Positions 10,901-22,819 of a DNA stretch of 60,000 nt are shown here, piece by piece. Both the position numbers and the translations under genes were made by a program. Positions within the stretch are counted from its first letter, which is position 1. Each line of letters begins with the position of its first letter. The notes beneath the pieces were generated by a model. It saw only the letters and a list, made by a program, of their open reading frames with translations, did no database searches and was not told the origin of the DNA. Origin of the DNA: Chrysomallon squamiferum (lineage: Eukaryota > Mollusca > Gastropoda > Neomphalida > Peltospiridae). The stretch lies in assembly GCA_012295275.1 (NCBI GenBank), contig CM022673.1, positions 16,541,310 through 16,601,309 of the forward strand, given 5' to 3'.

Positions 10901-12321
10901 ACAGTTATCACAGGAAAAGATCTAAAAGTGGTTTTGAAATTTATCGCAGAAAATGAAATATATTATCACTTCCTGGTTATCCAGAAAAATAGTAAAATCT
11001 ATTTGTAAAAATTGTTTATTTCTGTTAAAAAAATTAATTAAGAACACTTATTGGTACAGATAATATGTGATACAAACATAATTGTCATTTCTTCAGTTTA
11101 GTCTGTCAGTAAACAGGAATATGTATTTCCTCCGCTTTATAATGAAAATATAATTATATTTTATTATAACCAAATGTTATTGTCGAGAAAACAGTTATGT
11201 ATGTTAAATATATTCAATCTATTTGTTCCTAATAAAATAATTATAATAAAAGTATTTTAAAGAAAATGCATCATTTTAAAAATGAAAGCTTTTAAAAATA
11301 GAGAACAATTTGTTCGACTTATTACAACTGATACTATTTAAAATGTGTATAATTACCAAGCACATAATTTTACTTACTGTTATATACTAAAGATAATATT
11401 TTATTAGTAAAGAATACTATTCTAAAACGTAACTCTAATCGAAAAATCAAAATGAATTTAATAAATGTATAGAGAACTAACATTTCTTTTTATTTTGTTG
11501 AATAAAATTATTCCACTGGGGTTTTTTCTACTGAATTTTAACATTATGGATTAATACTCCTTTATATAGTCAGCTTTTCAATATAGTATTTACATACTAG
11601 TAAACCGACATTATAACAAGAAGGAGAAGAAAAAAGAAGACATAGCAGAACAACAACAATAAATAAATAAATAAATAAATAAAAATACAAAAATTAGAAT
11701 ATAAAAATGTTATAATCATACCTGAGCACCTTTCGAAGATTTAGGATCTTCTAGAAGACTCCAAAGTTTTGGTTGCCATCTTTCCCACATGGTGGCAGTT
11801 TTGTTGTTGGCTTCTTCAACAATTCCGAATCTCTGGGCAATACTTTCGTCTCCCATTTCACTATCACTGTTGTCCTCACCATTGTCTCCATCGAATTCAG
11901 CTAAGGTTTCCTGCGCGTCTCTATGAGCTCTATAGTTACTCCAACAACAAGGCTCAATTTGTTTTTCGTCAATTCCCCAAAAAGCCAACTCCTCTTCAAA
12001 AAGTGGTCCGCAGACATCACTAGGCACATGTAGACGTCCTGTTCTGTAATAGTTGATTATCATACTGAAAACCCCAGGGTGTCGGTCGAAGAAATATTCA
12101 CCATTCAGGGGGTCGTAATCCGGGTTATGTGCTGTGGTTTCTGTTAGCCAAGATAGCCTAGTGTCTGGAATATTTTTTAATGTAGATTTATAAGTTTCAT
12201 ATCGCACCCCGCCGACGTTGATGACAACCCGATTACTATATTGTCGTCCCGGTACAAATGATTGTTTGTTCTGTTTTATTGCCGACTGTTGCGCAACAGA
12301 AAATCGTCTTACATATTCCAT
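4726..12321 (-). CDS. Voltage-gated potassium channel, Kv3/Shaw type
   Basis: Delayed-rectifier-type K+ channel of the plasma membrane. Coding exons: 12321-11722, 10860-9885, 4907-4726 (600+976+182 nt, 585 aa). Donors CAG|GTATG and CAG|GTAGG and both acceptors keep phase (0, then 1). Exon 1 carries the T1 tetramerisation domain (about residues 30-130) with the Zn-binding pattern H-x5-C-x20-CC typical of non-Shaker Kv channels. Exon 2 holds S1 to S6: S4 reads [15 protein letters not shown] (about 323-336), the selectivity filter TTLGYGD is at about 401-407, and the S6 gate PVPVIVNN follows, as in Kv3. Exon 3 ends in a basic tail (SRRRSM, then RRGQC). The ATG has a good context and directly precedes the T1 domain. 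Length fits Kv3/Shaw proteins. Compared with vertebrate Kv3, the outermost S4 arginine is Asn. A second terminal exon at 1118-1374 may give another C-terminus. Confidence 0.95.
4908..8581. other. Part of the long Kv intron; no firm gene
   Basis: AT-rich intron sequence with slightly GC-richer islands at about 5690-6090 and 6800-7000. A 41-codon open segment at 5833-5711 (minus strand) follows a plausible acceptor, but in the wrong phase for the Kv gene; it is treated as a finding. The rest shows nothing I can name. Confidence 0.55.
4932..4995. repeat. (GAAT)n/(AAT)n microsatellite
   Basis: GAAT units followed by AAT units, in the Kv intron just upstream (minus strand) of the acceptor of terminal exon 4907-4726. 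It lies beyond the pyrimidine tract of that acceptor. Confidence 0.95.
8708..9119 (-). pseudogene. Tc1/mariner-superfamily transposase, C-terminal fragment
   Basis: The fragment covers the second half of a DDE/D transposase. The second catalytic Asp lies in [10 protein letters not shown] and the third in [13 protein letters not shown], with 41 residues between them, matching the DD41D group of Tc1/mariner elements. Downstream are FLKSKVF and a charged helical C-terminus that ends EVCGA before the stop at 8708. The N-terminal HTH DNA-binding region and first catalytic Asp are missing. The first dozen or so codons of the apparent open frame (9120-9160) are antisense to the C-terminus of the second copy, so they are not transposase sequence. 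Confidence 0.88.
9121..9180 (+). pseudogene. Second, opposite-strand copy of the transposase C-terminus
   Basis: Read on the plus strand this gives [12 protein letters not shown], then EVYGA and a stop. That matches the minus-strand copy's [12 protein letters not shown] and EVCGA. Only the last 20 codons survive. This copy and its downstream flank form the right arm of the inverted duplication. Confidence 0.85.
9424..9884. other. Kv intron remainder
   Basis: AT-rich intron with an A tract at about 9717-9741. No coding signal. The Kv exon 2 frame stays open for 15 codons past its donor, to 9838. The good donor and the matching downstream phases argue that it is spliced. Confidence 0.6.
10861..11721. 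other. Intron 1 of the Kv gene
   Basis: 861-bp AT-rich intron bounded by CAG|GTATG and TTTCAG|GCA. It includes a short AAAT-type repeat near 11657-11684. Nothing else recognised. Confidence 0.8.
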
Positions 12322-13383
12322 GTCTGTTGAAAGTGCGGAGCTCTTTCAGGCAAGCCTCGTTCTGAATTTGATATACGATAAGCACATTCTTTTTAAAATT
12401 CTATCAAAGTATACCTATTTGAACATTTTTGTATGAGTAGATATTTGTATATTGAACGTAATTAAAAGAATAAATGCGTTGAAGTACCTTACTTCCATGT
12501 AGAAAGAATAATAAACATAATTCTGTGCCAAGATATCACCAAGAAAATGAAGAAATATTGAAATTTACACATTTCTTCAACTACGATTGAGCTCCTTCGA
12601 ATACTGAACAAATGTATCCAATATTAGTCCTTAAAATATAAAGATACGGCAATAAAATCAAAATCGATCAGGGATATTTCCATTGAAGATTTAATCTGTG
12701 GAACAAAAGAACAATTCAGATATTTTCTCTTCAGTAGGCAACATCCCATAGACTGCTAGCGGATAACCTAATTGGTTTGTAGATGATTACTATCGTCCAC
12801 TTTCGATGCTGTCGTCACTTGCTAAGAATATCCTGATGGATTCTGAGAGAAAGTACGATCTGTGTAGTTAGTAATAATAGAATTTATAATAATAAATGTT
12901 CACAGATGATTAAAGTTTATTGCAGAATATAATTCATTTTAATTTTAATTATTACTTTTTTTCTTTTCTATTGGAAATTATGACGTGCGTTAATGATTGG
13001 TTCCTACGCTATCAAAATGAAAGTCTTTTGAACCGAATGTGGCGAAAATGAACACACGATGTAAAAGAGTTTGGAAACAGGACATACGCAGTATTAGTTC
13101 ACCTGGCGGGAAACCAAACAGGTGTGTTTGATTTTCAGCACTTTGTATCGATTGTTCTTCCCACGCTGGAGAGTTGCAACCAGATTTCTTAACCAATCAA
13201 TAAATAAAATTAAATATTAAAGATGAAGTTAAAAAAAAAAAAAAAGAAAAAGAAAAAAAAAATTAAAGAAATGTCAACGACACATGTACCAATCGAGTTT
13301 CAGCACACTTAGTAGAATTTTTTTTTCTAGATATATATAATTAGTCGCCTTTTTTTTTTAAATTACATCTGTTTGCAAAAAAA

Positions 13384-13384
13384 A

Positions 13385-13473
<89 letters not shown>

Positions 13474-13522
13474 GTAAAGTAAAGTAAAATAAAATAAAAT
13501 AAAATAAAATAAAATAAAATAA
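13384..13522. repeat. (AAAT)n/(AAT)n/(AAAAT)n microsatellite block
   Basis: AAAT, then about 70 bases of AAT, then AAAGT/AAAAT units. The poly-Ile/Phe/Tyr open frame across it is an artefact. Confidence 0.95.
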
Positions 13523-14961
13523 ATATAATAAATAAATAAACTAAAAACCCCAGTCAAAAATCACTTTCTCAAAGACTATTAAATTATTTAAAAAAATAAA
13601 AATAAACAATTTAATTAAATTTTTAAATTTTTTAAAAGTTAAAACCTCTATCACAATTTGTTTTTTGTTTTTTTGCCTCGTTGGTTAAATGATGAGTGAA
13701 GAAAGATCTTGGGATCGAACCTTATTAGTGTACTCGATAGCGCATCTAGTTTTCTATGACTAATTTATCAAAGTCAGTACTATACTGGTACTTGTAATGA
13801 TGTCTTTATGTAGCAGCACTACTTATACTAAATACTCCACAAAACATTACTTTTTTCTCCGTTCTTGTAAGTCATTTTTCAGTCACGGCATTTAATTTTA
13901 TTTGTTCATAATAACAGAAGCGATACTCTTATAATTAAAATGATTACCTTTATGTAAGTGTATAGGTCTGAGAGAGAGAGATAGTAGGAGAAAGTTTGTG
14001 TTTAATATTTATATATAAGTAGAAAAATACAGATGGACTCTAAGAGAGGAGCCTGCATATGTGTGTGTGTGTGTGTGTGTGTGTTTATATATATATATAA
14101 ACTCAAGTGGTGATATTTCTAGCATAATATATGTAATTATAATGCTAAATAAAAACATATCATCAGTGTGAATTTACGTGAAACAGTTCTTTTTTTCTTT
14201 TTGTTTGTTTGTTTGTTTCTTTTTTCTTTAATATATTTTATATCTAAAAAGGTGTTTTTTTAAAATATATTTGTCATAAAAGTTAAAATTTTGTTATAAT
14301 TCTTTTATTGGTTGATAACTGATTGAAAATACCGGCATCCAATACACTGATAAAACAATGTTCAAAGTGTTTATAATAATATCCGAGAATTAATGGGTTT
14401 TCAGTTACTGAGTAAAATAACCAGTTTTTCTTGGAAACATTTACACACTGTTCATTTATAAGTGAAATAGCTTCTTATTATAATTCATTACAATATAAGA
14501 ATAAATAAAAGATATCTTCAATTTCAACGTTATAAACTGAATACATACTGGAGAAAATAATGTGCTAGTTCTATGAACGTTTCTTCGCAGAAGATATCTT
14601 ATATAGTAACGAAAATAATTTTCCGGAAGTGAATCCAGCTATTATTAAATTATTAATTTATATTTGAAATTTCCAGTTTTGGTTTTATCTGTGGATTGTT
14701 TTTTTTTTCACTATATAGTTCAGTGGAATAACGTGTTATATATTAATGTACTTGCTATTTCAAACATTTTATTGTTTTATATGCCGTAATAACAAAACCA
14801 TTTTATATTTAGCGAATGTTTAGTCATTTTTGTCGATAATTAGATCTGCTAAAACTGAGAAGATACCATTGTTCGGTGTGAAACGGAAAGAACTGAGAAT
14901 ATTTTTTCCCTTGCAAAACTCAGATATAGATTAATAAAAACACCCACCCATCCACCCACAA

Positions 14962-14994
<33 letters not shown>

Positions 14995-15326
14995 AACATA
15001 ACAATAATAAATAATTCAAACAAACAAACAAAACAAAGCAGAAAAAAAACAACTAAAAAACAACACTCCCAAAACAAGTTTAAAAAAAAAAAAAAAAACT
15101 ATTGCATTCAAGGCTTTCTCATTTAATTTAGTTTTTTTTCCTTGATCTCCTTCTGCCGTTTGTTCGTGTGTGTATTGTACCTTGAGTTTCAAATACTTGT
15201 GATAGAGAATTTAGGGGAAGGCAAAAACATTTACGATCCCCGTTTCTTCAAACAAACTCCGCTACTAAAAAAGCAATTTGAAGCCACTATTTTTCTCCAC
15301 ATGTGGTTACATGCATATATTCACTT

Positions 15327-15359
<33 letters not shown>

Positions 15360-15657
15360 AACACACGTATGTATGTATATATACACACATGCGCGTACGC
15401 ATGTACATACATAGAGGCACTTATATAGCGACCAGCTATTTTTAATAAAAATAATTATTTTTATACTAACATTATATTTATACCTTTGAGAATGTTTTTT
15501 TTTTTTTTTTTTTAAAATATATCTTATACTGCTGCTGAGATTGGCCCACTCTGTAGAATACCAAGAATAATTTTATTTCAGCCTTGAAGTTGTAAGTTAA
15601 TTTTGTCAGTGAAGACTTTCCTTGTAAGATTAGCTAGAACACACTTATCGTGAAGCT

Positions 15658-15661
<4 letters not shown>

Positions 15662-15751
<90 letters not shown>
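15662..15751. repeat. (CT)n microsatellite, about 45 units
   Basis: Ninety uninterrupted bases of CT. The Arg-Glu open frame on the minus strand is only this repeat. Confidence 0.97.
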
Positions 15752-15753
<2 letters not shown>

Positions 15754-16113
15754 CATATAGACACAAATACACACGCCCACACCCATCCAACATCACAGGA
15801 ACAAAAATTTAAATATATTTCAAACATCAACACAGTTTAAGTATAATCTGTTTATTTGATAAATTATTGGAACTTTATTAAGTATAATATGAAATATACA
15901 GTTTGTCTTCTTCTTTTTTTTTCTTTTTTTATCGAGTTTTATTTATATGCGTAGAATAAGCTATTTTAATTAAAATAAGTACCATTTGTAACTATATATA
16001 TATATATATATATGTGTGTGAATGTTGTGTATGTGTATAAGATAATGTTATAAAACAAACAAATTAAATGTTAAGTTTCAAATGATACTTGTTTTAATTA
16101 AAATAGTTTATTT

Positions 16114-16150
<37 letters not shown>

Positions 16151-17005
16151 ATATATCCTTCGTGTGTGTGCTTTTACAGTTTAGTTTCAGCATATGAATT
16201 AATTAAAACTCGTGTGAAGTATATCATGATGAACGCAAATCGTAAACAGTGCACACGAGGTCTGATTACAATAGGTGTATTTAATAAATAACTAGACTGC
16301 CGAAGTAATTTGAATGTTATTAAACTACACTTCAAAAATATACAGATGTTTTTTTAGTAATCTAATATTTGAACATAATTCAATGTGAGTAAATTTTGTT
16401 CCTTCTTCGTTTCAGTTTAGCACTGATCCATTAAACGCTAGGATTGTATCTTCGATATAAAAGTAAAAAATGAATATAATACAAATTAAAAGATAATACA
16501 TACATACAGCACTAACTACGCCACAATTTCCATTTAAAATAATTATATCCTTACATCTAAAAGATACATTAAGACATATTTTACAAAAGGAAACAGATTT
16601 ATATTACAAAATAATATTATCACATTTACAAGTACAAATATACACTTAGTATAACAATGTCCTTAGAGCCGTCTCTGTTAATATAGCAAAATATTACGTT
16701 TTTATGTTCTTTTTCTTCTATTTTTTTTCCCTGTTCTTTCTTTTTTTTTTTTTTTCTTTTTAATTTCTTTTGTTGAGTTTTTCCTTTGTCTGATAATAGA
16801 GAAATTTACATTATTTGTATCATTAAAATATTGACAAAGATTTGATGCTTCTACCAAAACATGTTTTATTACAGTATTCATTAGGAGCATTTTCAGAATA
16901 TTTTGTTAAAGGTAAAGTTCTCTGCTTTGTCTGAACAGGGTCATAGTTTTTAAAACCTGTGACACCAGTATTTATGCATGATTCGACTGGGTTCATGTGA
17001 CTGAG

Positions 17006-18022
17006 TTAAGAAAACAAAAACCTGTTACCAGTATCATTATTGGCTCTCGTGATTCCTGGATTCCTTTGCATACCAGCATAATCCTGATACACATTATCAT
17101 GTGTAATCGGTACAAAGCAATGGTCATCATATTCCCTCGTTGACAGAGTACGATCATGGATAGGAGATACAGTACGGTACATATCAGTTTTATTGTTTGA
17201 CGGATTGCTAGTAACAGTTTTGCATCTATCATACTGAGTATTTAACGCCAAGGGAAAAAAATCATTTTGAGAAACTGACAGAGCAGGATACACATTATTC
17301 TGAGTAACTGATACAACAGGATACACATCATTTTGAATGAATGACGGATTGCGTTCTTGACTAATTGATTCTATTGCATAAGCATTCTTTTCAGTAATTG
17401 GTGCAATGCAATATGCATCACTATGACTACGTGACGCAATGCGATTTTGAGCAAATGATGTAATGCAATGAGTATCATTTTCAAAAATGCAATGTCCATA
17501 ACTTTGACTAGATGGTGCAATCTGATGAGTACCAGTTTCTGTAACTGGTGCTGTGATATCGGTGTAAATTTGATTAGACGAACTGCGGTTTTGAGAAAAT
17601 GATGAAACGCAATGAGTATCACTTTCAGTAACTGTGGCAGTGCGATATGCATAGCTCTGACTGGATGGCATGCGATTTTGTGTAATTGATGAAATGCAAC
17701 GGGTATCATTTTCGGAAGCTGGAGCAGTGCGATATGGAGATCTCTGTCTAGTCGGACTGCGATTCTGAGTAATTGATGAAAGGCAGTGAATATCATTTTG
17801 AGTAGCTGGAGCAGTATAAACTATTTCATTTTCACTGTTTGTTGGAATGCAGTATGGGTCGTTTGGATGATTTACTTGGTTGTTAAATATTAAATTGTTG
17901 ATGTAGCCGTCTCGAAATCCTCCATTCGAGACATACATTTTCTCTTTTCTTACAGTATTTTGACTCCTATGACCAGCTAGAGAGGAAGATAAAAAAAAAT
18001 ATATATATTTTATTGGAAATTG

Positions 18023-18055
<33 letters not shown>

Positions 18056-18093
18056 TTATTTTTAAAGTTTTCCAAAAGCTCCGCAAATAGTAG

Positions 18094-18145
<52 letters not shown>

Positions 18146-18998
18146 TAATAACTATTATTATTATTATTGTTACTCTATTTCAAATACTGATGATTTTTTT
18201 TTACTAATGTTAATGAAATGCATCATTCTTTCAGATAATTATTGCTTGAAATTGGTATTCAGATAACCATACAACAAAAAAGAATATTTCGTTTCATTGT
18301 CCTGTGACTATTCCAATAGACTATGACATTTCGCAGTATGTAATGAAAACTTTCAGTCCGAAATTAAATTATAACAAACCTTTTAGAAACATTCCCATCT
18401 CGAGACACTTGGTAAAGCGACAAGCTTTGCATCGAGTTCTAGTCTGCGGCGTTATCGCGCAAGGTTCTTTCAGGTAGCAGATTTTTCTCTTAGTTTGCAA
18501 TAGACTTCTTTTAAAGAATATCTGAAGCACAGAGACATACATTTAAACGTTAATGTGGTATGTGTTAAAATTGTTTAAGAATGGAATATGAACGTTTCTA
18601 TGTAGTTGTTTTGGTGATTTTTTTATTTTTTTTTTTTATTTTTTTTTATTACTTTAAAAGATGCATAAAGACATTTAGTAACATTAACATTTCGTACATA
18701 GAATGTATAAAGCATGATAATAGTTATAAAAATTATGCTAGAAACTAATTCCAAATTTGCATTATAAATATGCATAACGTATTTGGTTATTTGTCAACAT
18801 TTTTTATGAAAACACGTTCCGTTCCATGCACATTATGAAATATTATTACAGCGGAAAAGTGAAAACTATCTTTTAATTTAAAAAAAAGAAAAGAATAATC
18901 GGCCTGCCTCTGTCACTCAAATACGTTTCATTCTCTTTCAATTTCATTCTTTTCCCTCAAGAAAAATAAAATAAAAGTTAATAATAAGTAAAATAAAA

Positions 18999-19029
<31 letters not shown>

Positions 19030-19251
19030 TATATGGTGTCAAAACAATTAGTTTACTATTGCATTATAAACTGCCATCATCCCGATAATAAATCCGGTAT
19101 TCACATAAAACATACTTCAGGAAAATATTAAATTAGTGTCATGAACGATGTCTTACCTTGCACCCATCGCACGTTATCAAACCGTAGTGAAACCCTGTCG
19201 CTTTGTCTTGGCAGACAAGGCACTCGCCAAGTGGGAAATCCATATATATCC
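17006..19251 (-). CDS. Nuclear-receptor-like protein: two-finger DBD plus repetitive tail, no LBD seen
   Basis: Putative DNA-binding transcription factor. Three exons are seen: 19251-19157, 18521-18380, 17976-17006. Phases match at both joins. Exon A encodes finger 1, with [15 protein letters not shown] and TCDGCK, spacing C-x2-C-x13-C-x2-C. Exon B gives IFFKRS and finger 2, C-x5-C-x9-C-x2-C, with [18 protein letters not shown], a hallmark of the family. The P-box reads CDGCKI where most receptors have CEGCKG. Exon C runs 322 codons to a TAA. It starts with a short basic stretch ([12 protein letters not shown]), then becomes a tail rich in Asn, Ser, Thr and Gln, with about 29-residue repeats around TENDTHC and SSITQNR motifs. 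None of the conserved LBD helix motifs appears. Exon A enters in phase 1, so an upstream exon with the start codon exists but was not found. A weak GTTTTT donor near the end leaves room for a spliced form with further exons. Confidence 0.85.
17590..17850 (-). repeat. Coding minisatellite, about 87-bp unit
   Basis: Inside exon C of the nuclear-receptor-like gene, blocks such as GATGAAATGCAA and GCAGTGCGATATG (plus-strand spelling) recur 87-88 bases apart, at 17601/17689/17776 and 17638/17725. The period is a multiple of three, so it adds 29-residue protein repeats. A second frame is also open through the array as a side effect. Confidence 0.8.
18010..18140. repeat. (TTA)n and (AAT)n arrays
   Basis: Two opposed trinucleotide arrays, at about 18026-18058 and 18097-18140, in the intron just upstream of nuclear-receptor exon C. 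On one strand they are partly complementary and could fold together. Confidence 0.85.
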
Positions 19252-19287
19252 CTGCATAAAAATGACATGTGGAAAAACTGCTAGAAA

Positions 19288-19321
<34 letters not shown>

Positions 19322-22300
19322 TCATAATAATTAAACAGCCATTTCCACGGCGAATATTATTAAATTAAATAAACTACTTTAGCTTTATTCAACTACTGAA
19401 AGCCTTTTTAACGTGTACTATGGCAAACCACCAGGTCTATGAAGAACCACAATTTTGTTTTTTTATTTCGCTTTATCTTGTTTTTTGTTTTTGATATATT
19501 TCAATTTATTTGGTATTTGTGTGTGTGCATGTGTGCTTGTTTTAATGATAGCTGATGGCAAAAAAAAAAACCACACGTAATAATGAATTTTATTAGTTTC
19601 ACCTGTCATTCTCAATAATGTGTGTGTGTGCGTTCGTATTTTGCTTAAAGTAAAAGGTATTGGCAAAGGTGTTTTGAATGATTGGCCGAACTATTCTTCA
19701 TAAATTCGACTTCATATGAAAACAGCGAATTCTTAAAGACAAAGGAAAGGAAATAATAAGGGTCATGTAAAAATGTAAAGTTGATATTACATCTCCCATC
19801 CTACATTCTGAATCACAAAGTTGTGAGTTAAGATTTTTTTAAGTTTAATATTTATCTTTAGAATTTAGCGTAAAATCTTTTTATTCATTTATTTATTTAC
19901 CAATGAAAACAATTTGTAAATCTGGACATAAAAATTTAATACAGATACAGCTTTTCTGAACAGTTTGTATTTCATGCTTTGAATCAATAAATCGTTCAAC
20001 AATCTTTCTTTCTGTATTATTTTTTTTTTCTCATCTCAAAAAGATATAATTATTTACAAACATATTCTCTACCTGAAATATTGTTTTAGCCGTGAGGTAT
20101 ATGAAATACTCAGTTTCAGAAAGGGTTACTGATATAATGCAGAAAACTATTTGCTTATTTACAAAAATGCATAGTAATTACTGATAAAAATGAAATATTA
20201 ATCCTAATTTTAAAGAAAAATTAAATAAAAATAATGTATCTAATATCTGGAAACATAAATTTATGCTCCGGAATGTTAAAAACGTTAAATTCTAACACAA
20301 ATATCTGTTACAGATGTAAAATCACAGTTACCATGTATACTACCTGCAAAATTCTTACACTTCATGCTGAACTGAAAACATATCTGAACGATCTACTTCG
20401 TTCACAGTATTTTGAACAATGTGAAAAATGTATACTTACAACAGCAGCAGATACAGTTAAAACTTCTCGCACATGAGTTATCACAACATTCTCTAGCAAA
20501 TGACAGGTAAGTAGTGCTTTATATATATAAAGTCATTAAATTCTTTCCGGAGTTACTGTTTTTATGCGCAGATTACTGTAAAATACGTCACGAACATTTC
20601 AGTTTTTTAAATAAAGGTAAGCTAACACAGTGTTAATGTTATTTTCATAACATTGCTGTTATGAGCATTACTGAAGGAAAAATCAGTTTATTTAGAAATA
20701 AACGACTCTCTGGATAATAAAAAGAAAATAATATATTTTTTGTGTTTAGTGTGGCATTTTGATTAAGATACTAATATATGAACCTACCGAAGTATGTACT
20801 TACATCAGTAAGTTATCATACATAATCCAATATATGAGAGTATAAAAAAAACAGAAAACGAGCATTTCTTTAATGAGGAACAAATTGTTGTGGGTATAGA
20901 TCTGTGTTGTATTCTACAATCAAGCGCTGTTGCGACATACCAGTGAATGAAATCTTCTTAATGATATACGATTTTTATATACTTTAATTGGCTGAATTTA
21001 GGGATGTGTAATATCAATTAGCAAAAACATTTCAAAATCCTGTTTCAAAGCCCAGTGCGCTGCGATCTCACCACTGAGAATATTTAGAATATTTTGTACT
21101 GAAATGATACACAATTTCATAACTTTTGAGAATATTTGCACCCCATTACTGAGTTTGAGCGAACAAAACTATTAATAAAATTTGTCAAATTTCCTATTTA
21201 ACCATTTTGGGAAAAAGATCACTTCGTTTTATAAAAGTAATTACGATTTACATTATTTCCTCTAGTTGACGTTTCATTAACTGTAACAATTTTGAAAATG
21301 AAATATACTCGAAGTATGAATTAGAACATTTGTTAAACAGATCAATCATCAAAAATAATAAAATTGTAACGTTTATGTTGCATGGATACTGCGTCTCATA
21401 TCTTTTAACAATTTTGCAAGTAAGTTAGGTAGACAGAATCTATGTCAAAAGAATTATAGATACATCTATAGTGTCAGGAATAAGATACATTATTTTTTAT
21501 TTTATATTGTTATAATGTTTTGTGTAGTTATTATTATTTTTTTTCGAAACTGATTCAACAGTTATCACGCATATATACATAAATAATAATTATACAAATT
21601 AAAACCCATCAAACGACCTTTATGAAATAATAATAATAATATTTGCATTATCTCTTCAGAAAAAATTATCTGCTTATCTTGAAATCAAGGCAAAAGACAG
21701 CCTCTTAATAACCAGACATTGGTTCTTAATACCGAATAACTGGATATAAGTTAATTATTCACAAATGGAGTGATCAGTCATTGGTACAAGTTAACAGTGA
21801 TGAACAAAAACATCAAAAAAGCTGAAGTAAATACTATGCAGTGATATCTGTTATATTAGCTTTGATGGACATGAAGATTCTTTAATATCTTTCTATCTAA
21901 CAAATAAAAACTAATAATTTTATGTTATCATAAAAGTGTTTATATATTAAAAGAAACAAATTGTTTGTGCACAAAAAACTGAAAGATTTATATCATCTAC
22001 TCAACTTCCATTCAACAAAACCACAACACTTTATTTTATAAACCGAACATTTTATTTAACATATATTAAAACACATAACAAATTACTTAAAAATAATGTT
22101 TGTAGATATATTAAAAAAACAGTTTTAACGGAGCAATATTTTTTGAACAATTCATGAATTAAGATGCACATACACATTATTGTTACCATAATATAATTAG
22201 ACTGCCTTGCACTATCAAGTATTCATATTTCTTGTTTAAATATCATATTATGGCTTCTTTAACCCTCAGACATCATGCATAAATTTCTGTATTTATAAAT

Positions 22301-22819
22301 TATCATATGTAGTCATAGATAATGCTTGGGAAAAATTGGTATATATTATTTTTCTGATTGTTAGAAACCAGTGTGCATGTATATTAAACAAGGTATAACA
22401 ATACATAGTATTTAAAATAAAAACTAAATGCTTTAAAATGAAGAAAAAGGAAAATGGCTGTAAGTGAATTAGCATGATTCTTTATTAAATGAAACAATTT
22501 TTCATGCAGTTATGTGTACATGACATTTTCAATCACTACAAATAATAACTGTAGCAGAATCCAAATACAGAATTGGACTGAAATAATAAAATAAATAAAG
22601 TCAATGAATGTTTATATTTTTCAAACCATCTTTTTTGATAAAATGATTTTAAGCAAACTTTCTTCCAGGCAGTGAGGAATAATGTTTAGAATACTCTCCA
22701 GTTTAGAACCTGCAAATTCAGATAATTATCAGCTCTGTGTAAAATCCTTCTACATCTGTAGGACATTTAAACCCAACAAGAATCTTCTTATTAATCTATA
22801 TTTGCTGGTTGTTGAACAT
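19252..22819. other. AT-rich stretch upstream of the nuclear-receptor-like exons
   Basis: It must hold the missing 5' exon(s) of the nuclear-receptor-like gene unless they lie further away, and the 3' UTR of the R-SNARE gene at its right end. No exon is convincing. A 53-bp Cys-rich segment at 20492-20440 (minus strand) has splice-like ends and the right exit phase, and is reported as a finding. Confidence 0.5.

Larger units (their letters stand above)
12322..17005. other. Intergenic stretch between the Kv and nuclear-receptor-like genes
   Basis: No gene is supported. It should contain the Kv promoter and 5' UTR at its left end and the 3' end of the nuclear-receptor-like gene at its right. 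It is dominated by AT-rich DNA and simple repeats: AAT at 13384-13470, GT at about 14058-14082, CA at about 14961-14988 and 15328-15357, CT at 15662-15751, AT near 15997 and 16117. Confidence 0.6.

Noticed and set aside
15645-15833. Arg-Glu repeat protein, minus strand
   Set aside because: Translation of a CT microsatellite.
17371-17796. 141-codon frame on the minus strand inside nuclear-receptor exon C
   Set aside because: It is a shadow frame kept open by the 87-bp repeat. The other frame continues the zinc-finger protein in phase.
20234-20476. 80-codon plus-strand frame with several cysteines
   Set aside because: No family motif and no gene context. The strong plus-strand donor at 20507 is the only support and is not enough.
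22293-22475. 60-codon minus-strand frame downstream of the R-SNARE stop
   Set aside because: AT-rich chance frame in the probable 3' UTR.
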